The translations under genes were made by a program, and so were the position numbers. The notes beneath the pieces were generated by a model. That model worked only from the letters and a program-made list of their open reading frames with translations. It was not told the DNA's origin and searched no databases. From Caldiserica bacterium UBA4770 (GTDB lineage Bacteria; Caldisericota; Caldisericia; Caldisericales; Caldisericaceae): 64,000 nt of DNA. Location: positions 62,001 to 126,000 of the forward strand of contig DHHO01000008.1 of the NCBI GenBank assembly GCA_002403335.1, read 5' to 3'. This document shows, piece after piece, positions 1 to 8,366 of this stretch (its first letter is position 1; every line of letters starts with the position of its first letter).

Positions 1-755
1 GGGGGCAGAGAGGTCTTATTGTCTCTGCACCTAAGGCAGGAAAGACAACATTACTCAAAGAGATTGCAAAGAGTGTCTCCATAAATTATCCTGATATTGT
101 CACAATGGTACTCCTTATTGATGAAAGACCTGAAGAAGTTACTGACATGAAAAATTCAGTACCCGCAGAGGTTATTAGCTCTACTTTTGATCAGCCACCC
201 GAAAACCATATAAGAGTCGTTGAGCTTGTGCTTGAAAGGGCCAAAAGGCTTGTTGAAGTTGAAAAAGATGTTGTCGTCCTTCTTGATGGGATCACACGTC
301 TGACGAGAGCCTACAATCTTCTGAGCTCTACTTCAGGAAAAACGCTTTCTGGAGGCCTTGATCCTGCTGCAATTAAAGGACCGAAAAAGTTCCTTGGTGC
401 TGCAAGAAGCATTATGAACGGTGGTAGCCTTACTATTCTTGCAACAGCACTTATAGACACAGGCTCGAGGCTCGACCAGGTTATTTACGAGGAATTTAAG
501 GGGACAGGGAATATGGAGGTTATCCTTGACAGGAATCTTGCTGAGCAAAGAATCTTTCCTGCTGTTGATATTAAGAAGTCTGGCACAAGAAAGGAAGAAC
601 TTCTTTATACATCTGAAGAATATGAAAAGATATGGGCATTGAGGAAGTTTATGGGAGATCTTGAGCCTGCTGAGGCACTTCAAAGAATTATCGAAATGCT
701 CACACAAACAAGGTCTAACAGGGAGTTATTGAATAGTATTGTGGTTGGGAAATAA
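1..755 (+). CDS. rho: Transcription termination factor Rho (C-terminal part; 5' end outside window)
   Basis: This is the ATPase half of Rho, the hexameric RNA-DNA helicase that ends transcription of untranslated RNA. The frame is open from the first bases of the window. Codons 1-18 encode the Rho P-loop GQRGLIVSAPKAGKTTLL, followed by the DERPEEVTDM segment and the LLDGITRLTRAYN Walker B region. The end (RIIEMLTQTRSNRELL) is typical of Rho. The N-terminal RNA-binding domain lies upstream and is not seen. The stop overlaps the start of tdk by one base (TAATG), so the two are probably translationally coupled. An internal ATG at 105 is not the real start, because the P-loop lies before it. Confidence 0.97.
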   Translation, partial: GQRGLIVSAPKAGKTTLLKEIAKSVSINYPDIVTMVLLIDERPEEVTDMKNSVPAEVISSTFDQPPENHIRVVELVLERAKRLVEVEKDVVVLLDGITRLTRAYNLLSSTSGKTLSGGLDPAAIKGPKKFLGAARSIMNGGSLTILATALIDTGSRLDQVIYEEFKGTGNMEVILDRNLAEQRIFPAVDIKKSGTRKEELLYTSEEYEKIWALRKFMGDLEPAEALQRIIEMLTQTRSNRELLNSIVVGK

Positions 756-1324
756 TGAATAAGATTGGAAAGATTGAGATTATCACAGGTTGTATGTTTT
801 CTGGAAAGAGCGAAGAGCTTATCAGGAGATTAAAGAGAGCAAGGATAGCAAAGCTCACCATACAAGTTTTTAAGCCAACCATAGACGAGCGCTATTCAAA
901 TGTGGAAGTAGTTTCTCATACAGGAGAACGAATAGAGGCGATTGCCGTTGACTCTTCAGAGGATATTCTTAGAAGGATTGACCCTCAGGTGAATGTTGTT
1001 GCTATTGATGAAGGACAATTCTTTGATATGGATCTTGTGGAAGTCTGCCGTGAAATTTCAAGACGAGGGATAAGAGCCATCGTTGCTGGTCTTGACATGG
1101 ATTTTAGAGGTGAACCATTTGGTCCCATGGGCGACCTTCTCTGCATAGGAGACGAAATTTTAAAATTACATGCAATCTGTACTATTTGTGGAGAAGATGC
1201 AACTATGACACAGCGGTTGATAAATGGAAAGCCAGCCAGATATAATGATCCTGTAATTATGATAGGGGCTTCGGAGAAATATGAGGCACGATGCAAACTT
1301 CATCATTATGTCAACAGGGAGTGA
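755..1324 (+). CDS. tdk: Thymidine kinase (TK1-like, class II)
   Basis: Phosphorylates thymidine to dTMP with ATP in pyrimidine salvage. The P-loop is GCMFSGKS (residues 12-19). The DEGQFF segment (residues 85-90) carries the catalytic Glu86 and matches the DEAQFF motif of the TK1 family. A zinc-ribbon lasso region has Cys142, Cys145, Cys180 and His183; the fourth ligand is His rather than the more common Cys. Length (189 aa) is normal. It sits between rho and prfA, an arrangement found in several bacterial phyla. Confidence 0.97.
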   Translation: MNKIGKIEIITGCMFSGKSEELIRRLKRARIAKLTIQVFKPTIDERYSNVEVVSHTGERIEAIAVDSSEDILRRIDPQVNVVAIDEGQFFDMDLVEVCREISRRGIRAIVAGLDMDFRGEPFGPMGDLLCIGDEILKLHAICTICGEDATMTQRLINGKPARYNDPVIMIGASEKYEARCKLHHYVNRE

Positions 1325-1329
1325 TTTTA

Positions 1330-2406
1330 TTGATAGAAAGACTTGAGAATGTCGTTAAAAGATATGAAGAATTAGGAAAGCTTTTAGGTAACCCTGAAGT
1401 CATCAATGATCTTGAGAATTTCAAGAAATATTCCATTGAATTGAAAGAGCTTGAACCTATTGCTATGGCATATAAAGAACTTAAAAAGGTTCAGGAAGAG
1501 ATAGTGGATGCAGAAGAACTCTTGAAAAGCGATGATACGGCATTGAGGGAGCTTGTAGAAGGGGAACTCGAATCTCTCAAAAAGAGAGAAGAGAAACTTA
1601 TAGAAGAGGTGAAGCTCCTCCTTGTTCCAAAGGATCCTCTTGACGAAAAAAACGTCATTATGGAGATAAGAGCAGGAGTTGGGGGCGAAGAAGCGGCGCT
1701 ATTTGTTAAGGATCTTTTTAAAATGTATCTGGGATATACAGAAAAAATGGGGTGGAAAGTAGAGATTCTCAACTCACACCCAACAGACATAGGTGGATTC
1801 AAAGAGATAATATTCGCTGTTACGGGTAAGAATGTTTATAAATCCTTGAAATACGAAAGTGGAGTTCACAGAGTTCAGAGGGTGCCCGAGACTGAAGCTT
1901 CAGGAAGAATTCATACATCAACTGCTACTGTAGCTGTGCTTTTAGAGGCAGAGGAGGTAGATGTGGTTATAAATCCTGATGATTTAAGGCTCGATGTATT
2001 TCATGCCTCTGGACACGGTGGCCAAAATGTTCAGAAGGTGGCTACTGCCATTCGTATTGTTCACAAACCTACGGGGATTACTGTTGTATGCCAGGATGAG
2101 CGTTCCCAGCTTCAAAATAAGACTAAGGCAATGAGGATACTCCGTGCAAGGCTTTATGATATTTATGAAAGTAAAAGAGAAGAGGAAATTATTTCTACAA
2201 GAAGAGCTCAGATAGGGCGGGGCAACCGAAATGAAAGGATTCGAACTTACAATTTCCCACAGGGAAGAGTCACTGACCACAGGATCAACCGTTCATTTTA
2301 TAATATTCAGGAGATGCTGGAAGGCAACCTTGATACACTTATTGAGGCTCTTGCCGAAGCAAATCAAAGAGAAAAACTCAAAGAAATAGAAAATAGCAAT
2401 CAATGA
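1330..2406 (+). CDS. prfA: Peptide chain release factor 1
   Basis: Recognises UAA/UAG stop codons and triggers peptide release on the ribosome. The GGQ motif that acts in the peptidyl-transferase centre lies in SGHGGQNVQK, and the RF-1 domain starts with RAGVGGEEAALF. I choose the TTG at 1330 as start: a GGGAG ribosome site lies about 8 nt upstream and the resulting 358 aa is the family length. An ATG at 1291 would add 13 unconserved residues and lie inside tdk; a GTG at 1321 has its ribosome site too close. The methyltransferase that modifies its GGQ glutamine is the next gene, overlapping by ATGA. Confidence 0.96.
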   Translation: MIERLENVVKRYEELGKLLGNPEVINDLENFKKYSIELKELEPIAMAYKELKKVQEEIVDAEELLKSDDTALRELVEGELESLKKREEKLIEEVKLLLVPKDPLDEKNVIMEIRAGVGGEEAALFVKDLFKMYLGYTEKMGWKVEILNSHPTDIGGFKEIIFAVTGKNVYKSLKYESGVHRVQRVPETEASGRIHTSTATVAVLLEAEEVDVVINPDDLRLDVFHASGHGGQNVQKVATAIRIVHKPTGITVVCQDERSQLQNKTKAMRILRARLYDIYESKREEEIISTRRAQIGRGNRNERIRTYNFPQGRVTDHRINRSFYNIQEMLEGNLDTLIEALAEANQREKLKEIENSNQ

Positions 2407-3227
2407 AATTGAGAGAAGTCTTAAGAAATTTAGGCAGGGATTTGAAAGATACCTCTGATTCACCTTTTCTTGAATCAGAGCTTTTCCTTTCAGTACACCT
2501 CGGAATTAAAAAAGAAGATATATATTTTATGGAAAATATTGAAGTGCAAGAAGATGTCATTCTTCAGGCTAAAGAGTTCGCTAAGAAAAGAAACAATGGG
2601 TATCCCTTCTTTTATATCTATGGTAAAAGAGAATTTTTCGGGATTAACTTTAAGGTTTGTCAAGGGGTTTTCATACCAAGGCCTGAAACGGAGGTTTTAG
2701 TTGAATATGCATTAGATTGCATTAAGGGGAAAGAAGTGCAGATACTTGATATAGGGGTTGGTTCTGGATGTATTCTACTTTCTTTTCTCCATGAGAGTAA
2801 GGGAAGTAGAGGGGTTGGCATAGATATATCACAACTTGCCTGTAATACTACCATAGAAAATGCAAAAAACCTTGGTCTTTCTGAACGGGTGGAGGTATTT
2901 GTTTCAGACCTTAGAGGATTTACGACTCTCTCAAAATTCGATCTTGTTGTTTCAAATCCCCCCTATGTGAAGAGGAAAAATCTCCTATCCCTTAAGTTTG
3001 AACCCAGGGAGGCACTTGATGGAGGAGAAGATGGGTTTGATCTTTATCCTGCTCTTGTCAAAAGGTCTTTTGAACTCTTACACCCTGATGGAATTGCAAT
3101 CTTCGAGATTGATAGCGATATGGGGGAAAGAGCATTACGTTTAATGGAGTTGAACGGATTTAAAGATGTAGAAGTTATAAGGGATCTTGCAAATATGAAC
3201 AGGTTTATTAAGGGGGTAAGAAGTTAA
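2403..3227 (+). CDS. prmC: Release factor glutamine methyltransferase PrmC (HemK)
   Basis: Methylates the glutamine of the GGQ motif of release factors using S-adenosylmethionine. The SAM-binding motif is DIGVGSGCILLSF and the substrate-binding NPPY motif is in VVSNPPYVKR. An N-terminal helical domain (about 70 residues) precedes the Rossmann fold. The start overlaps the prfA stop (ATGA), which pairs the enzyme with its substrate. The gene ends at a TAA directly before the tsaC reading frame; see the note on that gene for a possible link between the two. Confidence 0.95.
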   Translation: MKLREVLRNLGRDLKDTSDSPFLESELFLSVHLGIKKEDIYFMENIEVQEDVILQAKEFAKKRNNGYPFFYIYGKREFFGINFKVCQGVFIPRPETEVLVEYALDCIKGKEVQILDIGVGSGCILLSFLHESKGSRGVGIDISQLACNTTIENAKNLGLSERVEVFVSDLRGFTTLSKFDLVVSNPPYVKRKNLLSLKFEPREALDGGEDGFDLYPALVKRSFELLHPDGIAIFEIDSDMGERALRLMELNGFKDVEVIRDLANMNRFIKGVRS

Positions 3228-3795
3228 AGAGTTTAAGATATACAAAAGACATCTTCTTAATCATGGAATCATTGCATTTCAGACTGATACGCTCATGGGA
3301 CTGGGGATAAACGGGCTTGATCAATCTGCCACAGAAAATCTATTCAGGATAAAAAAAAGGGAATTCGATAAACCCCTTTATCTTCTTTCATATTCTATAT
3401 CCCACATACTTGAATATGTCAATGGAATACCTGACTATGCATATGAGTTGATGAAAAAATACTTTCCTGGGCCTCTTACCCTAATTCTTCGATGTAGGAG
3501 GACGCTATGGACTACTCCTCTTGAGAGGGGAGACACTCTCGGTGTCCGTATCCCGGCCTGCAAGCCGCTTATTAACTTTCTTGCATATATAGACCTTCCC
3601 ATTTTAAATACAAGCGCTAATGTCTCACACCATCCTCCTCTTCTGACGAAAGAGGACGTTGAAAAATACCTGTCAAGTGAGATATTTTATGTCCCATTTG
3701 AGTATAATATAGCAATGAGTAATATTCCTTCTACAATTGTGGATTGTACGGGAGATAAGCCTATAGTTTTAAGGAAAGGAGTAATAGAAATATGA
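3223..3795 (+). CDS. tsaC: Threonylcarbamoyl-AMP synthase (Sua5/YciO/YrdC family), start codon unclear
   Basis: Makes threonylcarbamoyl-AMP from threonine, bicarbonate and ATP for the t6A modification of ANN-decoding tRNAs. Conserved family blocks are visible: IIAFQTDTLMGLG (family form PTDTVYGLG), KKYFPGPLTLIL, VRIP, NTSANVS and STIVD. The first block is encoded at 3268-3306, mostly before the first ATG (3295), so that ATG cannot be the functional start. Upstream in this frame there is no ATG, GTG or TTG before a stop at 3217-3219. AGGGGG at 3211-3216 could serve a non-standard start such as GTT at 3223 or ATA at 3238. A frameshifted PrmC-TsaC fusion or a sequencing error are the alternatives. 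The stop overlaps def (ATGA). Confidence 0.85.
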   Translation, partial: VKEFKIYKRHLLNHGIIAFQTDTLMGLGINGLDQSATENLFRIKKREFDKPLYLLSYSISHILEYVNGIPDYAYELMKKYFPGPLTLILRCRRTLWTTPLERGDTLGVRIPACKPLINFLAYIDLPILNTSANVSHHPPLLTKEDVEKYLSSEIFYVPFEYNIAMSNIPSTIVDCTGDKPIVLRKGVIEI

Positions 3796-4301
3796 AAATA
3801 CTTTTATACGGAAACCCATTTCTTAGGAAGAAGGCACAGAAGGTTAAGAAGATTGATAAAAATATAGAGACTCTAATAGAGGAAATGTTTAAAGTAATGA
3901 GGGAGAGCAACCCGAGGGGTGTTGGGCTTGCTGCGATTCAGGTAGGGGTGCCCCTTTCTCTCTTTGTGTACGAACTTGACGAGAATGATAAAGGCGTTGT
4001 GATTAATCCCGAGATTCTTTTAAGGAGCGGAAGCGATGTCGATGAGGAGGGTTGCCTTTCACTTCCAGGTGTTTATGGAGCAGTTGAGAGGGCAGGAGAA
4101 ATTGTTGTAAGAGCCCTTGATATGAAAGGAAGAAAGGTGGAATATCATCTGACAGGGTTAAAAGCCCGAGTTTTTCAGCACGAAATCGACCACTTAAGAG
4201 GTGTCGTTTTTACAGATTATATAGATAAGATTGACCAGCTTTCTGTTGATGAGGGATTTGAGTTACCGGAAGCACTCCTGGAGAAATTCCGCGTAAGATG
4301 A
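3792..4301 (+). CDS. def: Peptide deformylase
   Basis: Removes the formyl group from N-terminal formylmethionine of new proteins. All three family motifs are present: GVGLAAIQVG (residues 43-52), EGCLS (Cys88 as metal ligand) and HEIDH (His130, Glu131, His134; two metal ligands and the catalytic Glu). Length of 169 aa is normal. It is coupled by ATGA overlaps to both tsaC and fmt; def-fmt is a classic pair that adds and removes the formyl group. Confidence 0.97.
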   Translation: MKILLYGNPFLRKKAQKVKKIDKNIETLIEEMFKVMRESNPRGVGLAAIQVGVPLSLFVYELDENDKGVVINPEILLRSGSDVDEEGCLSLPGVYGAVERAGEIVVRALDMKGRKVEYHLTGLKARVFQHEIDHLRGVVFTDYIDKIDQLSVDEGFELPEALLEKFRVR

Positions 4302-5212
4302 ACCTGATTTTCTTTGGCTCCTCCGAGTTTTCAATTCCATTTTTAGATACTTTAAAGGAGAAGGTTGCTCTTGTTGTTACATCTGAGGATAAGGTAAGAG
4401 GAAGAGGAATGAAAATGCTTCCTAACCCAGTTAAAGATTTCGCTACAAAGAACCATCTGCGTTATGCCGAGGTTGAAAGGTTCGGAGAACCTCTGATAAA
4501 TACCATCTCTTCCCTTATTCCCTGTATTTATCTTGTTGTCTCCTTTGGGAAAATTATTCCTTCTTCCATTCTTTCCATGGCAACATGTGCAATAAACCTC
4601 CATCCTTCAGCGCTTCCGCTTTACAGAGGTGCCGCTCCCCTTGAAAGACAGATTATGGATGGGGTAGAAGATTCTGCTCTCTGCATTATCAAAGTAGAGG
4701 AAGGAATTGATACAGGCGATATTATTCTTAAGAAGCCTTTTAAAATTTACGAAAATGAAACAAGGGGAGACATAGAGAAAAGGATTTTTGAGGAAGGTGT
4801 TCCTCTGCTTATGCAGGCTATTGATTCTATACTTTCAGGACATTGTGAGGGCAGAAAACAGGAAGGGACACCCTCTTATGCAAAGAAAATTAGGAAGGAA
4901 GAGGAATTGATAAACTGGAAGATGGAGGACATCAAGGTTCATAACATAATCAGAGCATTAAGCCCTCGTCCCTGCGCACACTCTACTTTCAGAGAGAAAG
5001 AGATAAAGTTTTTTCGCTCTGCGGTATTTCACAATTTTGACGAAGTTTTTCCTCCAGGGGTTGTTATATATGTGTCAAAGGATTCTTTTGCAGTAAAGTG
5101 CGGTCAGGGTGCTGTTGAGATACTCGAGCTTCAAGTAGCCGGTGGAAAAGTTATGGCTGCAAAAGACTTCATCAATGGCTATAAAATAAAAACTGATGAG
5201 GTATTCATATGA
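4298..5212 (+). CDS. fmt: Methionyl-tRNA formyltransferase
   Basis: Formylates Met-tRNAfMet with 10-formyl-THF. The formyl-transferase core contains INLHPSALPLYRGAAP, which matches the family signature around the Asn-His-Ser catalytic site, and GIDTGDI downstream. The C-terminal OB-like domain begins near residue 205 with INWK and RALSPRP. Length of 304 aa is normal. It overlaps def upstream and etfB downstream by four bases each. The link of fmt to ETF genes is not a standard arrangement. Confidence 0.96.
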   Translation: MNLIFFGSSEFSIPFLDTLKEKVALVVTSEDKVRGRGMKMLPNPVKDFATKNHLRYAEVERFGEPLINTISSLIPCIYLVVSFGKIIPSSILSMATCAINLHPSALPLYRGAAPLERQIMDGVEDSALCIIKVEEGIDTGDIILKKPFKIYENETRGDIEKRIFEEGVPLLMQAIDSILSGHCEGRKQEGTPSYAKKIRKEEELINWKMEDIKVHNIIRALSPRPCAHSTFREKEIKFFRSAVFHNFDEVFPPGVVIYVSKDSFAVKCGQGAVEILELQVAGGKVMAAKDFINGYKIKTDEVFI

Positions 5213-5970
5213 ATATAGTTGTTACTGTAAAAGTTGTACCGGAGGAAATTAAGATTGACCAGTTGAGTGGAAAAATTATGAGAGAAGGCAAAAAGAGCAT
5301 GTTTAACCAACTCGACATGGTCGCTCTTGAAGAAGCATTGAAACTAAAGAAGAGCCTCAAAGCCTCGTTAACAGTATTTTCAATGGCTCCACTAAGTGAA
5401 GAGAGGTTATTAAATTCTCTCTTTGGCTACGGGGTTGATAGGGTCGTTCTTATCTCCGACCCTTTGTTTTCCGGCTCGGATGCACTTGCAACGGCAATTA
5501 TCCTTAGGGAGGCAATTGTAAAGATAGATGGAAATTACGACCTCATAATTCAGGGGGATTACTCTGCTGATGGTTCAACAGGCATACTTGGTGGGGAGCT
5601 TGCAGCTTTGCTCGGAGTCACATATCTTTCTCATGCCATGTCTCTTGAGTATCTTGCAGGAACACTTGCTGTTAAAAGATATACATCTTCGATCGAAACA
5701 TTCTCTGTAAAGTTGCCCGCGCTTATCTCTATGAGAAGTGGAGCAAACAGTGGCGCTATACTTAATTTATTCGCTCTCTCAAGAACAAAGGATAAGAAAG
5801 TTGAGATTTATTCAAACGGAGAGTTGTGCGTTGACCCCATGAGTGTCGGAAGTTTGGGTTCAAAGACAGAGTCTTCTCTTATCAAAAAACGTTCAGAGAC
5901 ATTAAATAGGGAGCTAATAAAAAATGGGGGTTATAGAAAGATAGTTGAATATCTGAAGAATACAAGATGA
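5209..5970 (+). CDS. etfB: Electron transfer flavoprotein, beta subunit
   Basis: Small subunit of ETF, a flavin dimer that moves electrons from acyl-CoA dehydrogenases or takes part in flavin-based bifurcation. The N-terminus (IVVTVKVVPEE), the MFNQLDMVALEEAL segment and GDYSADGSTGILGGELAALLG match the EtfB nucleotide-binding fold. Length of 253 aa is normal. etfA follows with an ATGA overlap. No dehydrogenase gene is adjacent, so the electron donor cannot be named from context. Whether it is an ordinary or a bifurcating ETF is not settled by the motifs I can see. Confidence 0.9.
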   Translation: MNIVVTVKVVPEEIKIDQLSGKIMREGKKSMFNQLDMVALEEALKLKKSLKASLTVFSMAPLSEERLLNSLFGYGVDRVVLISDPLFSGSDALATAIILREAIVKIDGNYDLIIQGDYSADGSTGILGGELAALLGVTYLSHAMSLEYLAGTLAVKRYTSSIETFSVKLPALISMRSGANSGAILNLFALSRTKDKKVEIYSNGELCVDPMSVGSLGSKTESSLIKKRSETLNRELIKNGGYRKIVEYLKNTR

Positions 5971-6821
5971 AGATACTTTTTGTTTTCGATGAGTTCAATG
6001 GATTTATAAATCAATTCAAGAGTAAGAGCTTTGAATGTTTTTATGCAAGTTTTTATCCTGCTTCACCTGTAGCAAATTTTGTTCCCCAGGATTATATAAA
6101 AAGCGCCAGAGAGGGAGCAAATTTCATCGAAAAGATTTTTAGAGAGCAAGAATGGGACATTGTAGTCTTTTCTTCCGAAACTTTAGTAAAGGAAACTGCC
6201 TCTTATTTTGCAGGAGAGCATAGGTTGGGGTTAGTTACTCATGCTGAGGAGCTCATCTTTAATGAAAATGGTCTCTCTGTAAGAGCCTCTGCCTGGGAGA
6301 ACTATGAAGTGCGAATTATCTCTCATTCCTTACCTTTACTTGTGATTTCAAGAAGTGAAGGTATAGTGCCTGTAAATATAAAAGAGAAAGAGATAATTTA
6401 TTTTACAAAAGATAGTTCGGTAACTTTATTATCAAGAGAAGCCTTAGGAGAAAATCCCTTGAAGAGTGCAAAAATTGTTGTATGTATTGGTCGTGGGGTG
6501 AAAAGAGAACTCATCCCACAGGTTCTCGATTTTGGGAGTAAAATTGGGGCAGGAATTGGCTGTACAAGACCTGTTGCAGATTCAGGTACTCTTCCTTATG
6601 AAATGGTAATTGGCGAGACGGGGATCAGTATTTCTCCAGATGTTTATATAAGTTTTGGTGTTTCTGGTGCTATTCAGCACCTCTCCTGTGTAAACACCAA
6701 GTATATAATTGCGGTCAATTCAGATCCCCTAGCCCCCATCTTCAGAAAGGCTGTTCTTCCAATAAATCAGAAGATTGAGGAAGTTCTTTCTGAAATGAGC
6801 AGCAATTTAAATGATTTATAA
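5967..6821 (+). CDS. etfA: Electron transfer flavoprotein, alpha subunit
   Basis: Large ETF subunit with a C-terminal FAD domain. The stretch from about residue 165 (CIGRGVKRE) through GCTRPVADSG, GETGISISPDVYISFG and SGAIQHLS matches the FAD-binding signature, ending near VNSDPLAPIF. At 284 aa it is somewhat shorter than the usual 310-330 aa; the N-terminal domain is compact and poorly conserved. It is the last gene of the operon that begins upstream of the window. No terminator is obvious in the 43 bp before the next gene. Confidence 0.88.
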   Translation: MKILFVFDEFNGFINQFKSKSFECFYASFYPASPVANFVPQDYIKSAREGANFIEKIFREQEWDIVVFSSETLVKETASYFAGEHRLGLVTHAEELIFNENGLSVRASAWENYEVRIISHSLPLLVISRSEGIVPVNIKEKEIIYFTKDSSVTLLSREALGENPLKSAKIVVCIGRGVKRELIPQVLDFGSKIGAGIGCTRPVADSGTLPYEMVIGETGISISPDVYISFGVSGAIQHLSCVNTKYIIAVNSDPLAPIFRKAVLPINQKIEEVLSEMSSNLNDL

Positions 6822-6835
6822 TTTGTTCCAAATTC

Positions 6836-6844
6836 TGTTATAAT
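6836..6844 (+). promoter_or_regulatory. Extended -10 promoter before the MoaD-like gene
   Basis: TATAAT at 6839-6844 is preceded by TG one base away (6836-6837), forming an extended -10 element. No good -35 box is seen. The predicted transcript starts near 6851, about 14 nt before the ATG at 6865. Confidence 0.5.
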
Positions 6845-6864
6845 TGATGTGAGGGTATAAGTTT

Positions 6865-7137
6865 ATGGCAGTGGTTAAAGTAACACTATATGCATATCTC
6901 AGGGAAAAAGCAGGTGTTGATACACTGACTCTTGAGGCTGATACATTTGGAAAACTTTTGAATTTACTCGATAGTAGATTTCCGCAACTAAGAGAATATA
7001 TTTCTCAAAATAGTGCAAGGTTTAAGGAAAATATTTATCTCGTCAATGGAAGAAATATTGAATTTCTCAATGGTTTAGATACCCAGCTTCAGGATGGGGA
7101 TGAGGTAGCAATTTTCCCTCCTGTTGCAGGGGGATGA
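6865..7137 (+). CDS. MoaD/ThiS-family ubiquitin-like sulfur carrier
   Basis: A 90-residue beta-grasp protein ending in Gly-Gly (IFPPVAGG), the tail that is adenylated and then thiocarboxylated in MoaD-type carriers. The start KVTLYAYLREKAG and the DGDEVAIFPPV segment match the MoaD family, which supplies sulfur for molybdopterin or tungstopterin. No other cofactor genes are in the window, so a role with an aldehyde oxidoreductase-type enzyme is only possible. It has its own predicted promoter. Its last 49 bases, including the Gly-Gly codons, overlap the 3' end of the convergent antiporter gene. Confidence 0.85.
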   Translation: MAVVKVTLYAYLREKAGVDTLTLEADTFGKLLNLLDSRFPQLREYISQNSARFKENIYLVNGRNIEFLNGLDTQLQDGDEVAIFPPVAGG

Positions 7138-8294
7138 GTCTTTCTTCGAAGTGTCCAGCTGAGCAGTGGTGCCCCAAGAATCTCAAAAAATATAACCCCT
7201 GACATTGTTATAGCAAAGATTGTTTCGCCCTCAGTTAAAAGCAGCTCCTTTGCATGAGAGGCAAAGTATATACTTATAGTTGACTGTGGAAGAAGAGACA
7301 TACCCAGGGATAGCGGCGGTATCTCCTTTATCTGCAATGTCTTGCTTGAAGTAATTCCCCCCAGAATTTTTCCCATAAATCTTGAAGAAATGAAGGCAAC
7401 TCCCCCCAGGCCTGTTTCTTTCAAAAGTTCGAAGGACAAGGCCGAGCCATTTACAATAAGAAATAATATAAAAAGGATACTGTCAATCTGCATTATGGCA
7501 TTTAAAACTACCTCCCTGTTTTTGGATGTGTTTGAGAAGATAATACCCATAATGAGAATGACGATGATTGTATGAGCCTTTATCAAAATTGAAACACCAA
7601 TTGTCAAAATAATAAAGCCAATAGTTCCTGCAAATGGTGGTATTCTATGTTGTCTGAATTCCCTTGAGAAAAGTGAAAAAAGAAAGCCTGCAATAATGCC
7701 AAGGAGAATTGACACAATAATTTCTTCAAGAGAGAACTTAATAACATTTACTGGATTTTGATAGTGCTCGAGGATATTTTTGCAGATCGGGAATAAAATA
7801 AAGAAAAAAAGTTCTGCAATAAGGTCATCAATAACCACAATCTCTTTTAAAATTTCTACAAATCTTCCACGGGCTTTGTCGTTTCTTATTGTAAGGAGTA
7901 CAATATCAGGTGCCGTTGGAATACCAATTGCTGCAATCAATACTGAAATAGGAAGTGGAAAATTAAAAAGCATAATAAATGTAACAAGGATTAAAAGAAA
8001 AGTAATCAGAGATTGAATAAAAGCAATGGCAATAATTTTCTTACCACCTTTAAATGAACTCTTTTCAAGTTCTGCCCCTGTCTCAAAAAGAAGGAAAGAA
8101 ATTGCAATTGTATTTACGTAGAATACAATGCCTGAAAATTCTTCTGCAACAACGCTTGAAAATATGTGAAAGTTACCAAGGATAAAGCCAACAATGATAT
8201 ATCCCGTAATTGGTGGAAATTTGATTTTATTGAAAAGCCTACCCGTGTAAAGTGCAATGATAACAAGTGTTCCCATAAGTAGCAAGATATTCAT
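7089..8294 (-). CDS. CPA2-family cation/proton antiporter
   Basis: An integral membrane protein of 401 aa with about 11-12 hydrophobic segments and no cytoplasmic regulatory domain. FPPITGYIIVGFILG, near the N-terminus, is the typical first-helix region of CPA2 exchangers. AIGIPTAPDIVLL and the Asp-Asp pair in VVIDDLIAELFFF correspond to the ion-binding core; a DD pair is usually linked to electrogenic Na+/H+ exchange. The last 16 residues are encoded opposite the MoaD C-terminus. The start codon lies only 5 nt after a strong predicted -10 box and has no ribosome site, suggesting a leaderless mRNA. Confidence 0.88.
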   Translation of the reverse strand: MNILLLMGTLVIIALYTGRLFNKIKFPPITGYIIVGFILGNFHIFSSVVAEEFSGIVFYVNTIAISFLLFETGAELEKSSFKGGKKIIAIAFIQSLITFLLILVTFIMLFNFPLPISVLIAAIGIPTAPDIVLLTIRNDKARGRFVEILKEIVVIDDLIAELFFFILFPICKNILEHYQNPVNVIKFSLEEIIVSILLGIIAGFLFSLFSREFRQHRIPPFAGTIGFIILTIGVSILIKAHTIIVILIMGIIFSNTSKNREVVLNAIMQIDSILFILFLIVNGSALSFELLKETGLGGVAFISSRFMGKILGGITSSKTLQIKEIPPLSLGMSLLPQSTISIYFASHAKELLLTEGETIFAITMSGVIFFEILGAPLLSWTLRRKTHPPATGGKIATSSPS

Positions 8295-8299
8295 AATCC

Positions 8300-8328
8300 A
8301 TTTTAAAGAAAAGTTGTAAATTTTTCAA
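8300..8328 (-). promoter_or_regulatory. Sigma-70-type promoter of the antiporter
   Basis: On the minus strand TTGAAA (8328-8323), a 17-base spacer and TAAAAT (8305-8300) form a near-consensus promoter. The ATG begins at 8294, so transcription should start at or next to the start codon. Confidence 0.65.
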
Positions 8329-8341
8329 TAAATGATAAAAT
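8314..8341 (+). promoter_or_regulatory. Promoter of the MoxR operon
   Basis: TTGTAA (8314-8319), a 16-base spacer and TAAAAT (8336-8341) with an upstream TG (8333-8334, extended -10). It physically overlaps the divergent antiporter promoter, so the two may compete. The predicted leader is about 18 nt with a weak AAGAG ribosome site. Confidence 0.6.
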
Positions 8342-8366
8342 CTTGGTAGATTACTAAGAGATAAAA

